64,000 nt of DNA, from assembly GCF_016865525.2 (NCBI RefSeq), contig NZ_CP075169.1, positions 1,488,337 to 1,552,336 of the forward strand. Direction: 5' to 3'. The position numbers were made by a program, and so were the translations under genes. How positions within the stretch are numbered: the first letter of the stretch is position 1; each line of letters begins with the position of its first letter. Of this stretch, positions 52,282 to 61,914 are shown one piece after another. Below the pieces are notes generated by a model. That model worked only from the letters and a program-made list of their open reading frames with translations, ran no database searches and had not been told where the DNA came from. The DNA comes from Sodalis ligni. GTDB taxonomy: Bacteria; Pseudomonadota; Gammaproteobacteria; Enterobacterales; Enterobacteriaceae.

Positions 52282-52473
52282 TTAAAACAGCAGGAGCGCC
52301 AGGACAATGGGGAAACTCAGCGGCCAGGTGAGGGCTATCAATACCGAGCAGAGTAGACGAATTTTTATCGAAGGGTCGCAACTGGCCCTGAATGTTAAAA
52401 AACCAGCGGCAGCAGCCCCGAGGGAATAGATCAATTTGATATATTCCCACCCCGTGACCATTTCAATATCCAT
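52282..52473 (-). CDS. GhoT/OrtT-family small membrane toxin
   Basis: A 63-residue hydrophobic protein with two predicted membrane segments (about 12-28 and 42-62). The C-terminal half IRLLCSVLIALTWPLSFPIV closely resembles the end of E. coli GhoT and OrtT (RLLSAFLVG-TWPMS-PVALL). These insert in the inner membrane and lower the proton-motive force and ATP. No ghoS-like antitoxin gene is adjacent, as with orphan OrtT. The start at 52473 was chosen for length; M at 52461 is an alternative with 59 residues. A 29-codon membrane ORF lies 70 bases upstream on the same strand. Confidence 0.75.
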   Translation of the reverse strand: MDIEMVTGWEYIKLIYSLGAAAAGFLTFRASCDPSIKIRLLCSVLIALTWPLSFPIVLALLLF

Positions 52474-52543
52474 TTTAATAGGCCCTACAATCCCGCTATT
52501 TTATGTGTCCGGTATCTTCCGAACTATGGGCTTGGCCTTATCA

Positions 52544-52633
52544 TCAATCTATCAAAATACAAAATATGCCGATAATGCCAAGGGCGATTGCCAAAGCGGA
52601 TATGACATTGAAATCCTGATTATCCAGATACAT
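52544..52633 (-). CDS. 29-residue single-span membrane peptide with strong ribosome site
   Basis: The frame starts MYLDNQDFNVISALAIAL and ends GIFCILID. It has a polar N-terminus of about 9 residues, then one hydrophobic segment of about 18. The Shine-Dalgarno TAGGAGGTGACT directly before the ATG is near ideal, much stronger than for most genes in this window. It is co-oriented with the OrtT-like gene downstream. I do not recognise the family. It could be a leader peptide, a partner, or a separate small toxin. Confidence 0.55.
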   Translation of the reverse strand: MYLDNQDFNVISALAIALGIIGIFCILID

Positions 52634-52930
52634 AGTCACCTCCTACCGTTCTCAACTGCGATGAGCATGGGCCATTTCACGTGTGCTTGTTGTGACTGAC
52701 TGTTCATATTTGTAAGCTCGCGTAAAGAATAGCGGTTTTTTTGATCGCATCACTCTATTTAAGGACCGGATCTCATCTGCCTTTTATACCGCTCTTGCTC
52801 TACCCTAGAACGTCTGTAGGTTGTGCTGGGGAGTAGCTGACAATAGGGTGTTGTTGGGGGTATTTGTCATACAAAATAGCTTATCACTTGTTAACGCCAC
52901 GCCTTTGCATTACCGCCAAAGGCGCGGGCG
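52634..52930. other. Non-coding region upstream of the small membrane ORFs
   Basis: There is no gene in these 297 bases. The region holds the likely promoter of the 29-codon ORF and the 3' flank of the RND pump gene. I see no strong terminator for the pump. Confidence 0.4.
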
Positions 52931-55900
52931 CTATTTTTTTACCCATTCCCTGAGCCGCTGGATATGCAGATAAAGCGCGGGGATGACTAATATTCCCACG
53001 ACGGTGGCCATCAACATGCCGCCGAACACCGTTATGCCGATAATTCTGCGGCTCATGGCGCCGGCGCCGCTGGCGAATACCAGCGGCATAACGCCAAATA
53101 TAAAAGAGATAGCGGTCATCATAACGGCGCGAAAACGCTGAAAAGCGCCGTCCCGGGCCGCTTGCGCGATGGTTGCCCCCTCTTCGCGCCGGGCTTTCGA
53201 AAACTCGACAATCAATATGGCGTTTTTGGCCGCCAACCCTATCAGCAGCACCAGCCCTATCTGCGCATAAACGTCATTGGCGAAACCCATGGCCTTAAGA
53301 CCGGCCACGGCGCCGGCTACGGCAAAGATGACCGACAGCATCACCACCAGCGGGATACTCCAGCTCTCATATTGCGCCACCAAAAACAGATAGGCGAAAA
53401 CCAGCGCCGCTGCATAAATCACTACAGCTTGGCCGCCGGCTTGCTGCTCCTGCCATGACATACCGCTCCAGGCATAACCGTAACCCGGCGGGAGCTGATG
53501 CCGCATCAGCTCCTCCATGACGCCCATAGCCTGACCGGAAGTAACTCCTTCGGCGGCGGAACCGCTCACCGACACCGAAGGAAACTGATTGAAATTGCTG
53601 ATAAAGGGCGCCCCAAGGGTGGGGGTAAGGTGCACCAGATTAGCCAGCCGGACCAGGACGCCGCTGTCGCTGCGCACGTTGATTTGTCCGATCTGCTCCT
53701 GCCGCTGCCGGTCATTCATATCATTTTGCAGCTGCACGTTAAATAAGCGGTTATTGCGGGTAAAGTCCCCGGCGTTCACCCCGCCCATGGAAGCTTGCAG
53801 CGTAGCGAAAATGCGGCTGACGGGCACTTGCATCAGAGCGGCTCGATCGCGATCAATGCTCAGGCCGATTTCCGGCACCGCGGCGCTGAAGGTGGTAAAG
53901 ACCCGGTTTAACAATGGATTGCTGTTGGCCGCCAGGATGACTCCGCCGGCCGTCTGTGCCAAGGCCTGGGGAGACTGTCCTTCCAGCGCCTGTATCCGCA
54001 GATCAAAACCGGAAGCGCTGCCCAGGCCGCTGATGGCCGGCGGATTAAAGGCCATGATCATTGCCGCCGGAATGGCGGCCAGGCGCGGCTGGATATCCGC
54101 CAGTACCTTATCGACATGCTGACGCTGTCCCCAGGGTTTAAGCAGCACGAACATTAAGCCGGTATTAGTGGCATCCCCGCCGCTGAGCAGGCTGAAGCCG
54201 GTAATTCTGATTACATTCGCCACCGCCGGGTTCCCCGTCACCTGCCGGTAAACCCGATCCATAACCCGCTGTGTGCGATCCAGCGACGCCCCGTCCGGTA
54301 ATTGTACATTAACAAAAAAATAGCCCTGATCTTCTTCAGGCAGAAAGGAGGCAGGCAGCCGGCTGTAAACCCACACGGTGGCGAAACCCGCCAGCAGCAA
54401 AATAACCACGGAAGTGGCCGCCCGTTTACTGATAGAGAGGGTAATGCCGACATACTTGTCCCGTACCCGGTCCAGGCCGCGATTAAAGCCGCCGAAAAAA
54501 CCCCTGGTGGGCAATTCACGCCGTTTTATCAGCGAGACGCACAGCGCGGGAGTCAGAGTCAGGGCGTTAATACTGGACAGAATAACCGCCGACGAGAGGG
54601 TAACGGCGAATTGCCGGTACAGGGAACCGGTAATTCCCGGCAGTATGGCTATGGGCACGAACACCGCCATCAGCACCAGCGTAGTGGCGATTATCGGGCC
54701 GGCTATCTGTACCAGCGCCTTGCCGGTGGCCTGTGCCGGCGTCAGGGTTTCATCCTGGGACAGCAGCCGCTCGACGTTTTCCACCACGACGATGGCATCG
54801 TCCACCACCACGGTCAGCGCCAGGATAATGGCGAACAGGCTGAGGGTATTGGCGGAATAGCCGAATGCGAATAATACGGCGAAGGTGCCCAGCAGGGAAA
54901 CCGGGATGGTCAGGGCCACAATAAAGGTGGCCCGCAGGCTTTGTAAAAACAGGTAGACCACGACCAAGACCACCACCAGGGTCAGTATCAGCGAGATGAC
55001 AATCTCGTCAAGGGTGGCGGTAACCGCGGCAGTGGAGTCGTAATTAATGGAATAGGCCATGTCGTCCGGGAAGTCGCGGGCGAGACGGGCCATTTCCGTT
55101 CTTACCGCGCCGGCCACCGCCAGAGCGTTGGAACCCGGCGTAGGGTACACGCCTAAAAAGGTAGAATCAGTATCATTCAAAGTTGAATTCACCTGGTAAT
55201 TCTGCGCCCCAAGATCCACTCGGGCCACGTCTCCCAGGCGTACGGTCCCCCCCTCGGCATTGGTACGGATAATCACCTGGCTGAATTGCCGGACATCCTG
55301 CAAACGGCCCTGTCCGCTGATGGTCAAGGTCTGCTGCTGGGCGGAAGGATTGGGGGGAGAGCCGATTTGGCCGGCCGCGGCCTGGATATTCTGCTGCTGC
55401 AAGGACTGGATAATATCCTGTACGCTGACGTTCAGGGATTCCATCCGGCGTGGGTCCAGCCAGACCCGCATGCTGTAATCCCGCGCGCCGAAAATTTGCA
55501 CGTCGCCCACGCCGTCGATACGGGCCAGGGCATCCCGTAAACGCAGGCTGGAATAGTTGCTGAGAAACAGGGTGTCCAGCGTCTGTTTAGGGGAAAAGAT
55601 GTTGACCCCCAGCAGGATATTGGAAGAACGTTTGCGTACCGAGACGCCGCTGTTATTCACCTCCGCCGGCAGCTGCGAGCTGATTTGGGAAATCCGGTTT
55701 TGCACTTCCACCGCCGCCATATCCGGATCGGTGCCGCTGGCGAACGTCACGTTCAGTTGGTACCCGCCGCTGCTGGCGCTGTTGGATTCCATATACAGCA
55801 TGTGACTGACGCCGTTGACCTGGGCTTCGATGGGGGAAGCCACCGCCTCGGCGACGTCCCGGGCGCTGGCGCCGGGATACAGGGCGGAGACGGAAACCAC

Positions 55901-56023
55901 CGGCGGCGCGATATCCGGAAACTGTTCCACCGGAATGGCCTTCAGGGCCGTCACGCCAATCAGCGTGATTACCACTGCGATGACCATGGCGAATTTGGGA
56001 CGCGTAATAAAAAAAAGCAGCAT
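52931..56023 (-). CDS. RND (HAE1) multidrug efflux pump, AcrB/MexB type
   Basis: A 1030-residue inner-membrane pump. N-terminal helix [20 protein letters not shown]; the periplasmic porter domain begins near [13 protein letters not shown]4 carries the proton-relay pair in [19 protein letters not shown] (two Asp near 405), with a second helix cluster near 860-1020 ([20 protein letters not shown]). The ending is short. The adaptor gene lies 11 bases upstream. No outer-membrane channel gene is present, so TolC-type OMPs from elsewhere would be needed. The substrate cannot be told from sequence. Confidence 0.93.
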   Translation of the reverse strand: MLLFFITRPKFAMVIAVVITLIGVTALKAIPVEQFPDIAPPVVSVSALYPGASARDVAEAVASPIEAQVNGVSHMLYMESNSASSGGYQLNVTFASGTDPDMAAVEVQNRISQISSQLPAEVNNSGVSVRKRSSNILLGVNIFSPKQTLDTLFLSNYSSLRLRDALARIDGVGDVQIFGARDYSMRVWLDPRRMESLNVSVQDIIQSLQQQNIQAAAGQIGSPPNPSAQQQTLTISGQGRLQDVRQFSQVIIRTNAEGGTVRLGDVARVDLGAQNYQVNSTLNDTDSTFLGVYPTPGSNALAVAGAVRTEMARLARDFPDDMAYSINYDSTAAVTATLDEIVISLILTLVVVLVVVYLFLQSLRATFIVALTIPVSLLGTFAVLFAFGYSANTLSLFAIILALTVVVDDAIVVVENVERLLSQDETLTPAQATGKALVQIAGPIIATTLVLMAVFVPIAILPGITGSLYRQFAVTLSSAVILSSINALTLTPALCVSLIKRRELPTRGFFGGFNRGLDRVRDKYVGITLSISKRAATSVVILLLAGFATVWVYSRLPASFLPEEDQGYFFVNVQLPDGASLDRTQRVMDRVYRQVTGNPAVANVIRITGFSLLSGGDATNTGLMFVLLKPWGQRQHVDKVLADIQPRLAAIPAAMIMAFNPPAISGLGSASGFDLRIQALEGQSPQALAQTAGGVILAANSNPLLNRVFTTFSAAVPEIGLSIDRDRAALMQVPVSRIFATLQASMGGVNAGDFTRNNRLFNVQLQNDMNDRQRQEQIGQINVRSDSGVLVRLANLVHLTPTLGAPFISNFNQFPSVSVSGSAAEGVTSGQAMGVMEELMRHQLPPGYGYAWSGMSWQEQQAGGQAVVIYAAALVFAYLFLVAQYESWSIPLVVMLSVIFAVAGAVAGLKAMGFANDVYAQIGLVLLIGLAAKNAILIVEFSKARREEGATIAQAARDGAFQRFRAVMMTAISFIFGVMPLVFASGAGAMSRRIIGITVFGGMLMATVVGILVIPALYLHIQRLREWVKK

Positions 56024-56034
56024 CGGTACGTCTC

Positions 56035-57198
56035 CTAGTCACCATCCGCCGGATCAACCGGCGCCAGGCTTGCCGTCGCCGCCGTCGCCGCCGTCGTCGC
56101 ATCCACCACCATACCGGGCCGGACCCGCTGCAGGCCTTCGACAATCACCCTATCGCCGGCCGCAAGTCCCTGTTTGATTTGGTACTCCTGTTCGAACTGA
56201 TCGCCGATGACCACCGGCCGGACTTCCACCCGGTTTTCCTTGTCCACCAACAGGACAAAAAAGCCCTCGCGGTTTTGCTGTAATGCAGCGATGGGCGCCA
56301 TCACCACCGGATCGGCGCGGCCGGCGGTGAGCGTCACGTTCACTACCCCGCCGGGCAGCAGCAGATGGCGTGGATTAGCGAAGCGCGCCCGCACGGTAAC
56401 CGTGCCGGTCTGACTGTCGATGCGGTTATCCACCGATTCGAAGACCCCCGGTTCAGGATAATCCATTCCGTTAGCCAGCTGCAGATGAGGGGTGTAGCCG
56501 CTGTGGGAGAAATCATCGGCATCGGCGTCTTTCCGGTTTGCCGCGGCGATGTAATCCCGTTCATTGATGGCGATGGCGACCCGGATCGGATCGAGCTGGA
56601 CCAAATGCGCCAGCGAACCGCTCGCCGGATTGATCAGGCTGCCGACGCTGAAATTACTGTGGCCTATGCGTCCGGCGATCGGCGCGGCTATCAGCGTAAA
56701 GCCCAGCTGGAGCCGCTGTATGCGCAGATTGGCCTGTGCCTGGGCCACCGCCGCGCCGGAAGTATCCCGCTGCGCCTGGGATGCGTCCACGTCCGCGCGA
56801 CTGACGGATCGCTGTTCCCCAAGGCGCTGCTGGCGGCTCAGGTTGAGCTGGGCAAGGCGGGCGGTGGCCTTGGCGCTGTCGAGCTGCGCCTGCGCCTGAG
56901 CCACGGCGGCCTGGTGCAACGCCGAATCGATTTCAAACAGCGGGTCGCCGGCTTTCACCATCTGCCCTTCGCTAAAATCACGCCTGGCGATAAAGCCTTC
57001 CGTACGTGTGGTGATATCCACCGCCTGGATGGCCTCTATCCGCCCGAGATAATAAAGCGAGCGCAGCGGCGTCCGCTGCTCGATCACCGCAACGGTCACC
57101 GCCGGCAAAGGCGCGGCCCACAACGGGGAGGAGACATTTGCTAATGTCACTAAGAGTAAGGAACAGAGCAACAGGCCGGTACGGTTCTTGAATGTCAT
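56035..57198 (-). CDS. RND efflux adaptor (membrane fusion protein)
   Basis: A 387-residue AcrA/MexA-type periplasmic adaptor. The N-terminal signal ([21 protein letters not shown]) lacks a clear lipobox after the hydrophobic core. The lipoyl half motifs ([24 protein letters not shown] and later [15 protein letters not shown]) flank an alpha hairpin (about 85-150). The C-terminus ends in an Ala/Thr run encoded by a triplet-rich tract near 56070-56100. It is in the same transcript as the pump and the hydrolase, whose stop is 8 bases upstream. Confidence 0.92.
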   Translation of the reverse strand: MTFKNRTGLLLCSLLLVTLANVSSPLWAAPLPAVTVAVIEQRTPLRSLYYLGRIEAIQAVDITTRTEGFIARRDFSEGQMVKAGDPLFEIDSALHQAAVAQAQAQLDSAKATARLAQLNLSRQQRLGEQRSVSRADVDASQAQRDTSGAAVAQAQANLRIQRLQLGFTLIAAPIAGRIGHSNFSVGSLINPASGSLAHLVQLDPIRVAIAINERDYIAAANRKDADADDFSHSGYTPHLQLANGMDYPEPGVFESVDNRIDSQTGTVTVRARFANPRHLLLPGGVVNVTLTAGRADPVVMAPIAALQQNREGFFVLLVDKENRVEVRPVVIGDQFEQEYQIKQGLAAGDRVIVEGLQRVRPGMVVDATTAATAATASLAPVDPADGD

Positions 57199-57206
57199 GA
57201 TCCTGC

Positions 57207-58661
57207 CTATTCCTCAATCTTGTTATCGATGCGTTTGAGCATATAGGGAAAAAAAGGATTGGACGCAAGGCGCATCAGCGAATCCAGCCCCACCACCAAT
57301 ACCGAACGTTCGCCGCGGGCAGCGAAAGCCCCCAGGCTGATACCATACTGATTGCGCGGGTCCGGATAACGGCCGTACAGGGAATCGGACAGGGGGAAAG
57401 GCAAGGCAACATGGGATAGTGAAAAGATATCCGCCGGATACTCTATGCCCAGGAGCTCCACGGTTTCATCCGTCTGTCCGGCAAGCGTGGTTCGCGCCAG
57501 GGTGGAGAGGCTGTTGCGGGAAATATTGGTGACCACCGTTGTGGTATAGCGGCGCGGCGCCGGCGGCAATAAACGGCCTAGGGCGGTGTAGGACGAAGTT
57601 CTGAGCAAAGGACCGAAGTTTTCCGTCTGATTCAGGTCAAACAATACCAGTTCGCTGCCGTTGGCGGGTAATTGTTCATATAAGGCCGTGATAACCGCGC
57701 GGGTGCTGACGGTAGAGTCCATTACCGATTGAAAAGTCAATACCGGCGGCAATGCCGCCAGCTTATTGTCACGGGCGTCCCGGGCGATTTGCCGTTGCAG
57801 GACCTGAGTCAGCTCAAATGATTGCCGGCCGGCGTTCACCGGAAATGAATTGTATTTGAACGGATTGAATTCCGGCACGATCCCCAGCCAGGCGGCTTTG
57901 GCAAATGCCGGGAAAAAAGCCGGCCAACCGGCTATGCCGGCAAAGCGGGCAAAACGGGTCACGCCGATCATAGGTGAAATCAGAACGACCCGGGAGGGTT
58001 TTGCCAAAGCCGGGTCATCCAAGGCATCCAAGGTGTATTTCATCGCCAGCGCGCCGCCGTTGGAAAAACCGACGATATGCAAAGGCAGATCCCTGCCGCT
58101 CAGCTTTTTCGCTTCACGTACCGCCAGCCGGGTTGCTGCCGTCCAATCCTGCCATTTTACCTTGGTCAGGGCGCCCGGTACCGTGCCATGGGCCGGCAGA
58201 CGGATGCCGACGGCCACAAAGCCCCGCTGGCGGTAATTTTCGGCGATATGGCGCAGGCTGTAGGGGGTATCCGTCAAACCGTGCAGCAATACCACCGCGC
58301 CCTTGGGAGCGCCGTCGGGCTTCATGATATATGACCGGTTCCAGTTGGTAACAAAACGATCGGGATAAATGGGACTGCCGGAATAATAGCGGTTAAGAGG
58401 AGTTTTGACATCCGGCGCCAGTTTATCGGTTACATTTTTGCGAACGCTCTGGAATAGCTCATCCTCCGCTTCTATATAGCTATCCCAGCTGGCTTTATCA
58501 ATGGCTTTAGCCTGCATATCATCCGGTACAAAGGTATGCCAAAGCTGTAATTGCGGCCCGCTTTGCGTTTCATAAACGCGCAGACTAAACACCGCGACAG
58601 CAAAAATGACCAGTACCCAAAAAAAACGGATAGTCCATTGATAAATCACTCTGGCAACCAT
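57207..58661 (-). CDS. Membrane-anchored alpha/beta hydrolase in the RND operon
   Basis: A 484-residue serine hydrolase-like protein. The ATG at 58661 (MVARVIYQWTIRFFWVLVIF) gives an N-terminal membrane anchor and is preceded by GGGGAA; the frame extends upstream without a sensible start. The alpha/beta hydrolase core has VVLLHGLTDTPYSLRH (oxyanion region, about 170), the nucleophile elbow GFSNGGALAM (about 245) and, near the end, LSHVALPFP with a candidate catalytic His. The substrate is unknown. The gene lies 8 bases before the efflux adaptor and 14 after the SlyB-like gene, so it looks like part of the same operon. Confidence 0.82.
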   Translation of the reverse strand: MVARVIYQWTIRFFWVLVIFAVAVFSLRVYETQSGPQLQLWHTFVPDDMQAKAIDKASWDSYIEAEDELFQSVRKNVTDKLAPDVKTPLNRYYSGSPIYPDRFVTNWNRSYIMKPDGAPKGAVVLLHGLTDTPYSLRHIAENYRQRGFVAVGIRLPAHGTVPGALTKVKWQDWTAATRLAVREAKKLSGRDLPLHIVGFSNGGALAMKYTLDALDDPALAKPSRVVLISPMIGVTRFARFAGIAGWPAFFPAFAKAAWLGIVPEFNPFKYNSFPVNAGRQSFELTQVLQRQIARDARDNKLAALPPVLTFQSVMDSTVSTRAVITALYEQLPANGSELVLFDLNQTENFGPLLRTSSYTALGRLLPPAPRRYTTTVVTNISRNSLSTLARTTLAGQTDETVELLGIEYPADIFSLSHVALPFPLSDSLYGRYPDPRNQYGISLGAFAARGERSVLVVGLDSLMRLASNPFFPYMLKRIDNKIEE

Positions 58662-58675
58662 ATATGTTCCCCTGA

Positions 58676-59143
58676 TCAGCGCGGTGAAACTGTCGTCGTA
58701 CTGCCGTTGGTGGCCACGGCGACGCGCTGGCCTACATGGAACTGACTGGTGCCCAGTGCCTGGACCACAATAATGGTGGATCCATCGTCCCGGCGGACTT
58801 CCCAGTTCCACCCCGCTACTGCGTTGGCCCGCGTTTGCATGGCCGGGCCCGCCGCGACGCCGCCAACCGCGCCCGCGGCGGTTGCCAGTCTGCGTCCGCT
58901 ACCTCCGCCGATCTGATTGCCGAGCATGCCGCCGATGACGCCGCCGCCAACGGTTCCCAGGACATTCTCGCCGCTTCCTCCCTGGATAGTGACGGGACGG
59001 ACCGAGATCAATGTGCCATAGGTAACGATGTGAAGCTGCCTGGCCTGCGCCGCGGTAAAGGTATCGCCGGAAGAGGTACGGTTATTGGCGCAGCCGCTTA
59101 ATAACGCCATGCTAATGGCAATGACAACAAATGTTCTGGACAT
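58676..59143 (-). CDS. SlyB/Pcp-type glycine-zipper outer-membrane lipoprotein
   Basis: A 155-residue lipoprotein, the same length as E. coli SlyB. The signal peptide ends in lipobox LLSGC (Cys18), followed by Ala, which favours the outer membrane. The central glycine zipper (GTVGGGVIGGMLGNQIGGGSG) and the ending VGQRVAVATNGSTTTVSPR fit the SlyB family. In E. coli SlyB is PhoPQ-controlled and forms envelope-stress nanodomains. Here it precedes a hydrolase and an RND system, unlike the E. coli context, so it may be a paralogue. Confidence 0.85.
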   Translation of the reverse strand: MSRTFVVIAISMALLSGCANNRTSSGDTFTAAQARQLHIVTYGTLISVRPVTIQGGSGENVLGTVGGGVIGGMLGNQIGGGSGRRLATAAGAVGGVAAGPAMQTRANAVAGWNWEVRRDDGSTIIVVQALGTSQFHVGQRVAVATNGSTTTVSPR

Positions 59144-59601
59144 AGTTTTACCTGTTATTTAACGTGCATGACATGTGGAGCACTATTAATGCCCTGGATG
59201 GATTCTTAATAAGCAACTATCGGCTTTGTATTGAATGTCTTGCTCTCTTAGCTAAGCATAAAGAGAAAATAAATTAAATATTGATTTCTGTGAAGCTAAT
59301 AATCGGTAATTAATTTTCACCAATGGATTAGGTATTAATAATTCTTACGTAATGAAAGAAGAACAATTAAATCCTGATTCTTATAATTTCAGATTTATTA
59401 ATGTATAGTCATTCATATTTTATTATCCATCTCTTAAAAGAAGACGCCATAAAACCAATATTAACTGCATTTATTTTGTCGATATGAGAGAGCGATCATA
59501 ACCAGCGACTAAGTTATTCCAATCCGGACGGCGACAGGGACGGCTACTGAGGCAAAAGGCGTGCTTGCCGCTGTGGACCGGATAATTTACAATCGATCGT
59601 T
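59144..59601. other. AT-rich intergenic region between slyB-like gene and tetR
   Basis: There is no gene in these 458 bases. It separates two divergent genes and should hold both promoters. The composition is clearly AT-rich from 59.2 to 59.5 kb. I found no copy of the TTTCGTA operator motif seen upstream of the SDR gene. Confidence 0.5.
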
Positions 59602-60219
59602 ATGAAAACAAGTAAAACCCCTCTCACCAGACCCCGTGGCCGGCCGCGCTCGTTCGATCGCGATACCGTACTGGATCGCGCCATGCGGTTGTTCTGGCTG
59701 CGCGGTTATGAAACCACCTCCCTGACGGAATTGCTCAAGGTTATGGACGTTACCACGCCGAGCATTTACAGCGCCTTTGGCGATAAGGAACATTTGTTCC
59801 TGGAAACCATCAAGCGCTATATCGACGGGCCGGGCGGTTACCAGGCAGATGCCCTGGAGGAAAAAACCGCCAAAGGGGCGGTGACGCGCATTCTCAGCCA
59901 GGCGGTTGAGAGCATGGTCGACCCCCTGACGCCCCCCGGTTGCATGCTGACGCTCTCCGCCATCAACTGTTCCGCGGCGTCGGCCTCTGTGCAGCAGGCG
60001 GTGACCGAGGCCCGTCGGCAAACGGAGCTGGCGTTATGTCGGCGTATCGAGCGGGGCATAGCGGAAGGCGATGTGCCGGCGGGCACCGATGCGGCGGCGC
60101 TGGCCGGTTTTTACGCGACCTTTTTGTATGGGATGTCCATCAAGGCTTTGGAAGGCGTGACCCGGGCACAAGCCCGGGCTATGGCGGATGCGGCCCTTAG
60201 GGCATGGCCGACGGACTGA
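59602..60219 (+). CDS. TetR-family transcriptional regulator
   Basis: A 205-residue repressor-type protein. The N-terminal HTH is RAMRLFWLRGYETTSLTELLK with VTTPSIYSAFGDKEHLF as recognition helix region (about 27-65). The C-terminal ligand domain contains GCMLTLSAINCSAASASV and ends LRAWPTD, like the AcrR/YxaF group that often controls oxidoreductases. It converges on the SDR gene, 15 bases apart. It is the best candidate to bind the dyad upstream of that gene. Confidence 0.9.
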   Translation: MKTSKTPLTRPRGRPRSFDRDTVLDRAMRLFWLRGYETTSLTELLKVMDVTTPSIYSAFGDKEHLFLETIKRYIDGPGGYQADALEEKTAKGAVTRILSQAVESMVDPLTPPGCMLTLSAINCSAASASVQQAVTEARRQTELALCRRIERGIAEGDVPAGTDAAALAGFYATFLYGMSIKALEGVTRAQARAMADAALRAWPTD

Positions 60220-60234
60220 AACGGCGGGCCGGCT

Positions 60235-60984
60235 TCAGATCTGCGCCTGGCCGCCGTCGGCGAAAAGCTCCGCGCCGTTAATGAAACTTGCCGCGTCCGA
60301 GGCGAGGAATACCGCCGCTTTGCCGATTTCCGCCGGCTGTCCAACCCGTCCGAGGGGGACCAGGGAGGCCATGGTCTGCAGCAGGCCCTCCTCTTGATCC
60401 GGCTCCACCAGGCCCAGCAGGCCGGGGGTCTGGACGGGGCCGGGGCTCAGCACATTGATGCGGATATCCTGGCCGGCCAGATCCTGAATCCAGCTGCGGG
60501 CGAAATTGCGCACCGCGGCTTTGGTGGCGCTGTAAACGCTGAAATCCTTTCCGCCGATAGCAGAGGTGGTAGAGCCGGTCAAAATTACCGACGCGCCTTT
60601 TGCCAATAACGGCAGCGATTTTTGCACGGTAAACAACACGCCTTTGACATTGATAGCGAAGGTGCGATCAAAATGCTCCTCGGTGATAGCCCCCAGGGCA
60701 GCGAATTCACCGCCGCCGGCGTTGGCCACCACGATATCCAGATGTCCTTTTTGGGATTTGATCCGGTCAAAAAGCCGGTCCAGCGAGGCCAAATCCGCTA
60801 CATCGGCCCGGATGCCCACCGCCTGATCTCCGAGCTGCGCCAATGCTTCATCCAACTGCTGTTGCCTGCGGGCGGTGATAAAAACGAATGCGCCCTGATG
60901 AACGAATTCCTGTGCGATACCCAAGCCGATACCGGTGCTGCCGCCGGTAACCAACGCTATTTTACCTTGAAGCGTCTGACTCAT
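60235..60984 (-). CDS. Short-chain dehydrogenase/reductase
   Basis: A 249-residue classical SDR. The motif TGGSTGIGLGIA binds NAD(P), NAGGGEFAAL follows the DxxN region, the catalytic serine lies in LTGSTTSA and the pair in YSATKAAVRN. The ending NGAELFADGGQAQI is standard. The ATG is preceded by GGAGGATCGG. The substrate is unknown. A strong dyad 89 bases upstream suggests regulation by the neighbouring TetR protein. Confidence 0.9.
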   Translation of the reverse strand: MSQTLQGKIALVTGGSTGIGLGIAQEFVHQGAFVFITARRQQQLDEALAQLGDQAVGIRADVADLASLDRLFDRIKSQKGHLDIVVANAGGGEFAALGAITEEHFDRTFAINVKGVLFTVQKSLPLLAKGASVILTGSTTSAIGGKDFSVYSATKAAVRNFARSWIQDLAGQDIRINVLSPGPVQTPGLLGLVEPDQEEGLLQTMASLVPLGRVGQPAEIGKAAVFLASDAASFINGAELFADGGQAQI

Positions 60985-61035
60985 CCGATCCTCCTGGTCA
61001 ATGGTTATTGTTCGATAGCTTTTTCATAGTAAACG

Positions 61036-61096
61036 CTACGAAAATAACCATGGGGGAAGATAGCGTCAAGCTATTTCGTAGCAATTGATACGAAAT
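61036..61096 (-). promoter_or_regulatory. Operator region of the SDR gene, TetR-type inverted repeats
   Basis: ATTTCGTA (61073-61080) and TACGAAAT (61089-61096) form a perfect 8+8 dyad with an 8-base centre. A further CTACGAAA half-site lies at 61036-61043. Such spaced dyads are typical of TetR-family operators. The assignment to the adjacent regulator is by proximity. Confidence 0.6.
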
Positions 61097-61211
61097 AAAA
61101 CCGGCTGATATCGGCTTAAGCGGCCTGAGATGAAAGCATAGATCGCCAAAAAGAAATCAATACTTGATCAGACTGCTGACAAACGTACTCGGAGTCGATA
61201 AGGCGGGACAA

Positions 61212-61299
61212 GCTGCCAGAAGAGTAAACCGTCCGCGCCAGGGATGGCGCGGATCGAGCCCCCAGGGAGGGGTTCACGGCGTGTTTACGATCTGGCAGC
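61212..61299. repeat. Palindromic repeat element, 88 bp
   Basis: GCTGCCAGAAGAGTAAAC (61212-61229) is nearly the reverse complement of GTTTACGATCTGGCAGC (61283-61299). The interior has a GCGCCAGGGATGGCGC hairpin and a CCCCAGGGAGGGG stretch. Elements with CGCCAGGGATGGCG and CAGGGAGGGGTTCACGGCG are, as I recall, common interspersed repeats in soft-rot and related enterobacteria. Confidence 0.6.
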
Positions 61300-61316
61300 C
61301 TGTCTGGGCCGGGCAC

Positions 61317-61332
61317 TTTGTCAACAAGCTCA
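61317..61332. repeat. 16-mer TTTGTCAACAAGCTCA, copy 2
   Basis: Identical to 6900-6915. Its last three bases are the TGA stop codon, read on the minus strand, of the protease gene at 61330-61914, so the repeat boundary defines the end of that protein. It follows directly after the 88-bp palindromic element and a GGGCCGGGC stretch. Confidence 0.6.
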
Positions 61333-61914
61333 ACTCTTGATTTCTTTATCTACCCAACCGGCGATTTCCTGATAGGGAACAAACATGGTTTGATTTCTTT
61401 TGGGATGGGTGGCGGTGAATACCCCCACTATGGCGCCATCCTGCGCGTAGACGGGACCGCCGCTCATGCCGGGCACGCCGCCGGCATCGCTCAGCCCGTA
61501 AAGACAGCTGGTGCCCGGCTTATCCCACCAGCCGAACTCCTTCAACACACCGGATGAGGAGGTGGGCATGGCCGTATAGGCGTTATAACCGTAAAGGCTG
61601 ATCTTGTCTCCTTTATCCGCTTTTTCAAGCTTGGGTAATTTGCGGCCGGTATTGTCATGATAAATTATCGCCACGTCACACAGGGCATTATAGGCCTTTA
61701 CCTTGACCATCATGACCTTAGCCACATGACCCGCGGTAAGACTGTATTTGGCGGTAAGTGGAAAACTGGAACCAATGGCGCCGGCCAGCACCGGGATCCC
61801 GACAAAATGAAAATCCGCTCTGCTTGCCGCCGTTTGATCAACTTTGTAGTGGCCTACCGCGGTACAGGCAGATAATAATAGAGGAAATAAAGTTACTAAA
61901 ATATTAATTTTCAT
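61330..61914 (-). CDS. Trypsin-like serine protease lipoprotein
   Basis: A 194-residue secreted S1-type protease. The signal peptide MKINILVTLFPLLLSAC ends in lipobox LLSAC (Cys17). The catalytic triad can be read: His in LTAGHVAKV, Asp in LCDVAIIYHD and Ser in GMSGGPVYAQDG. It is short for the family, without PDZ domains. Possible roles are envelope proteolysis or defence; no partner gene is next to it. The stop codon lies in a repeat, so the original protein may have been slightly longer. Confidence 0.82.
   Translation of the reverse strand: MKINILVTLFPLLLSACTAVGHYKVDQTAASRADFHFVGIPVLAGAIGSSFPLTAKYSLTAGHVAKVMMVKVKAYNALCDVAIIYHDNTGRKLPKLEKADKGDKISLYGYNAYTAMPTSSSGVLKEFGWWDKPGTSCLYGLSDAGGVPGMSGGPVYAQDGAIVGVFTATHPKRNQTMFVPYQEIAGWVDKEIKS

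Noticed and set aside
52436..52699. 87-codon plus-strand frame opposite the small membrane ORFs
   Set aside because: It is antisense to a better supported pair with a strong ribosome site and an OrtT-like sequence.
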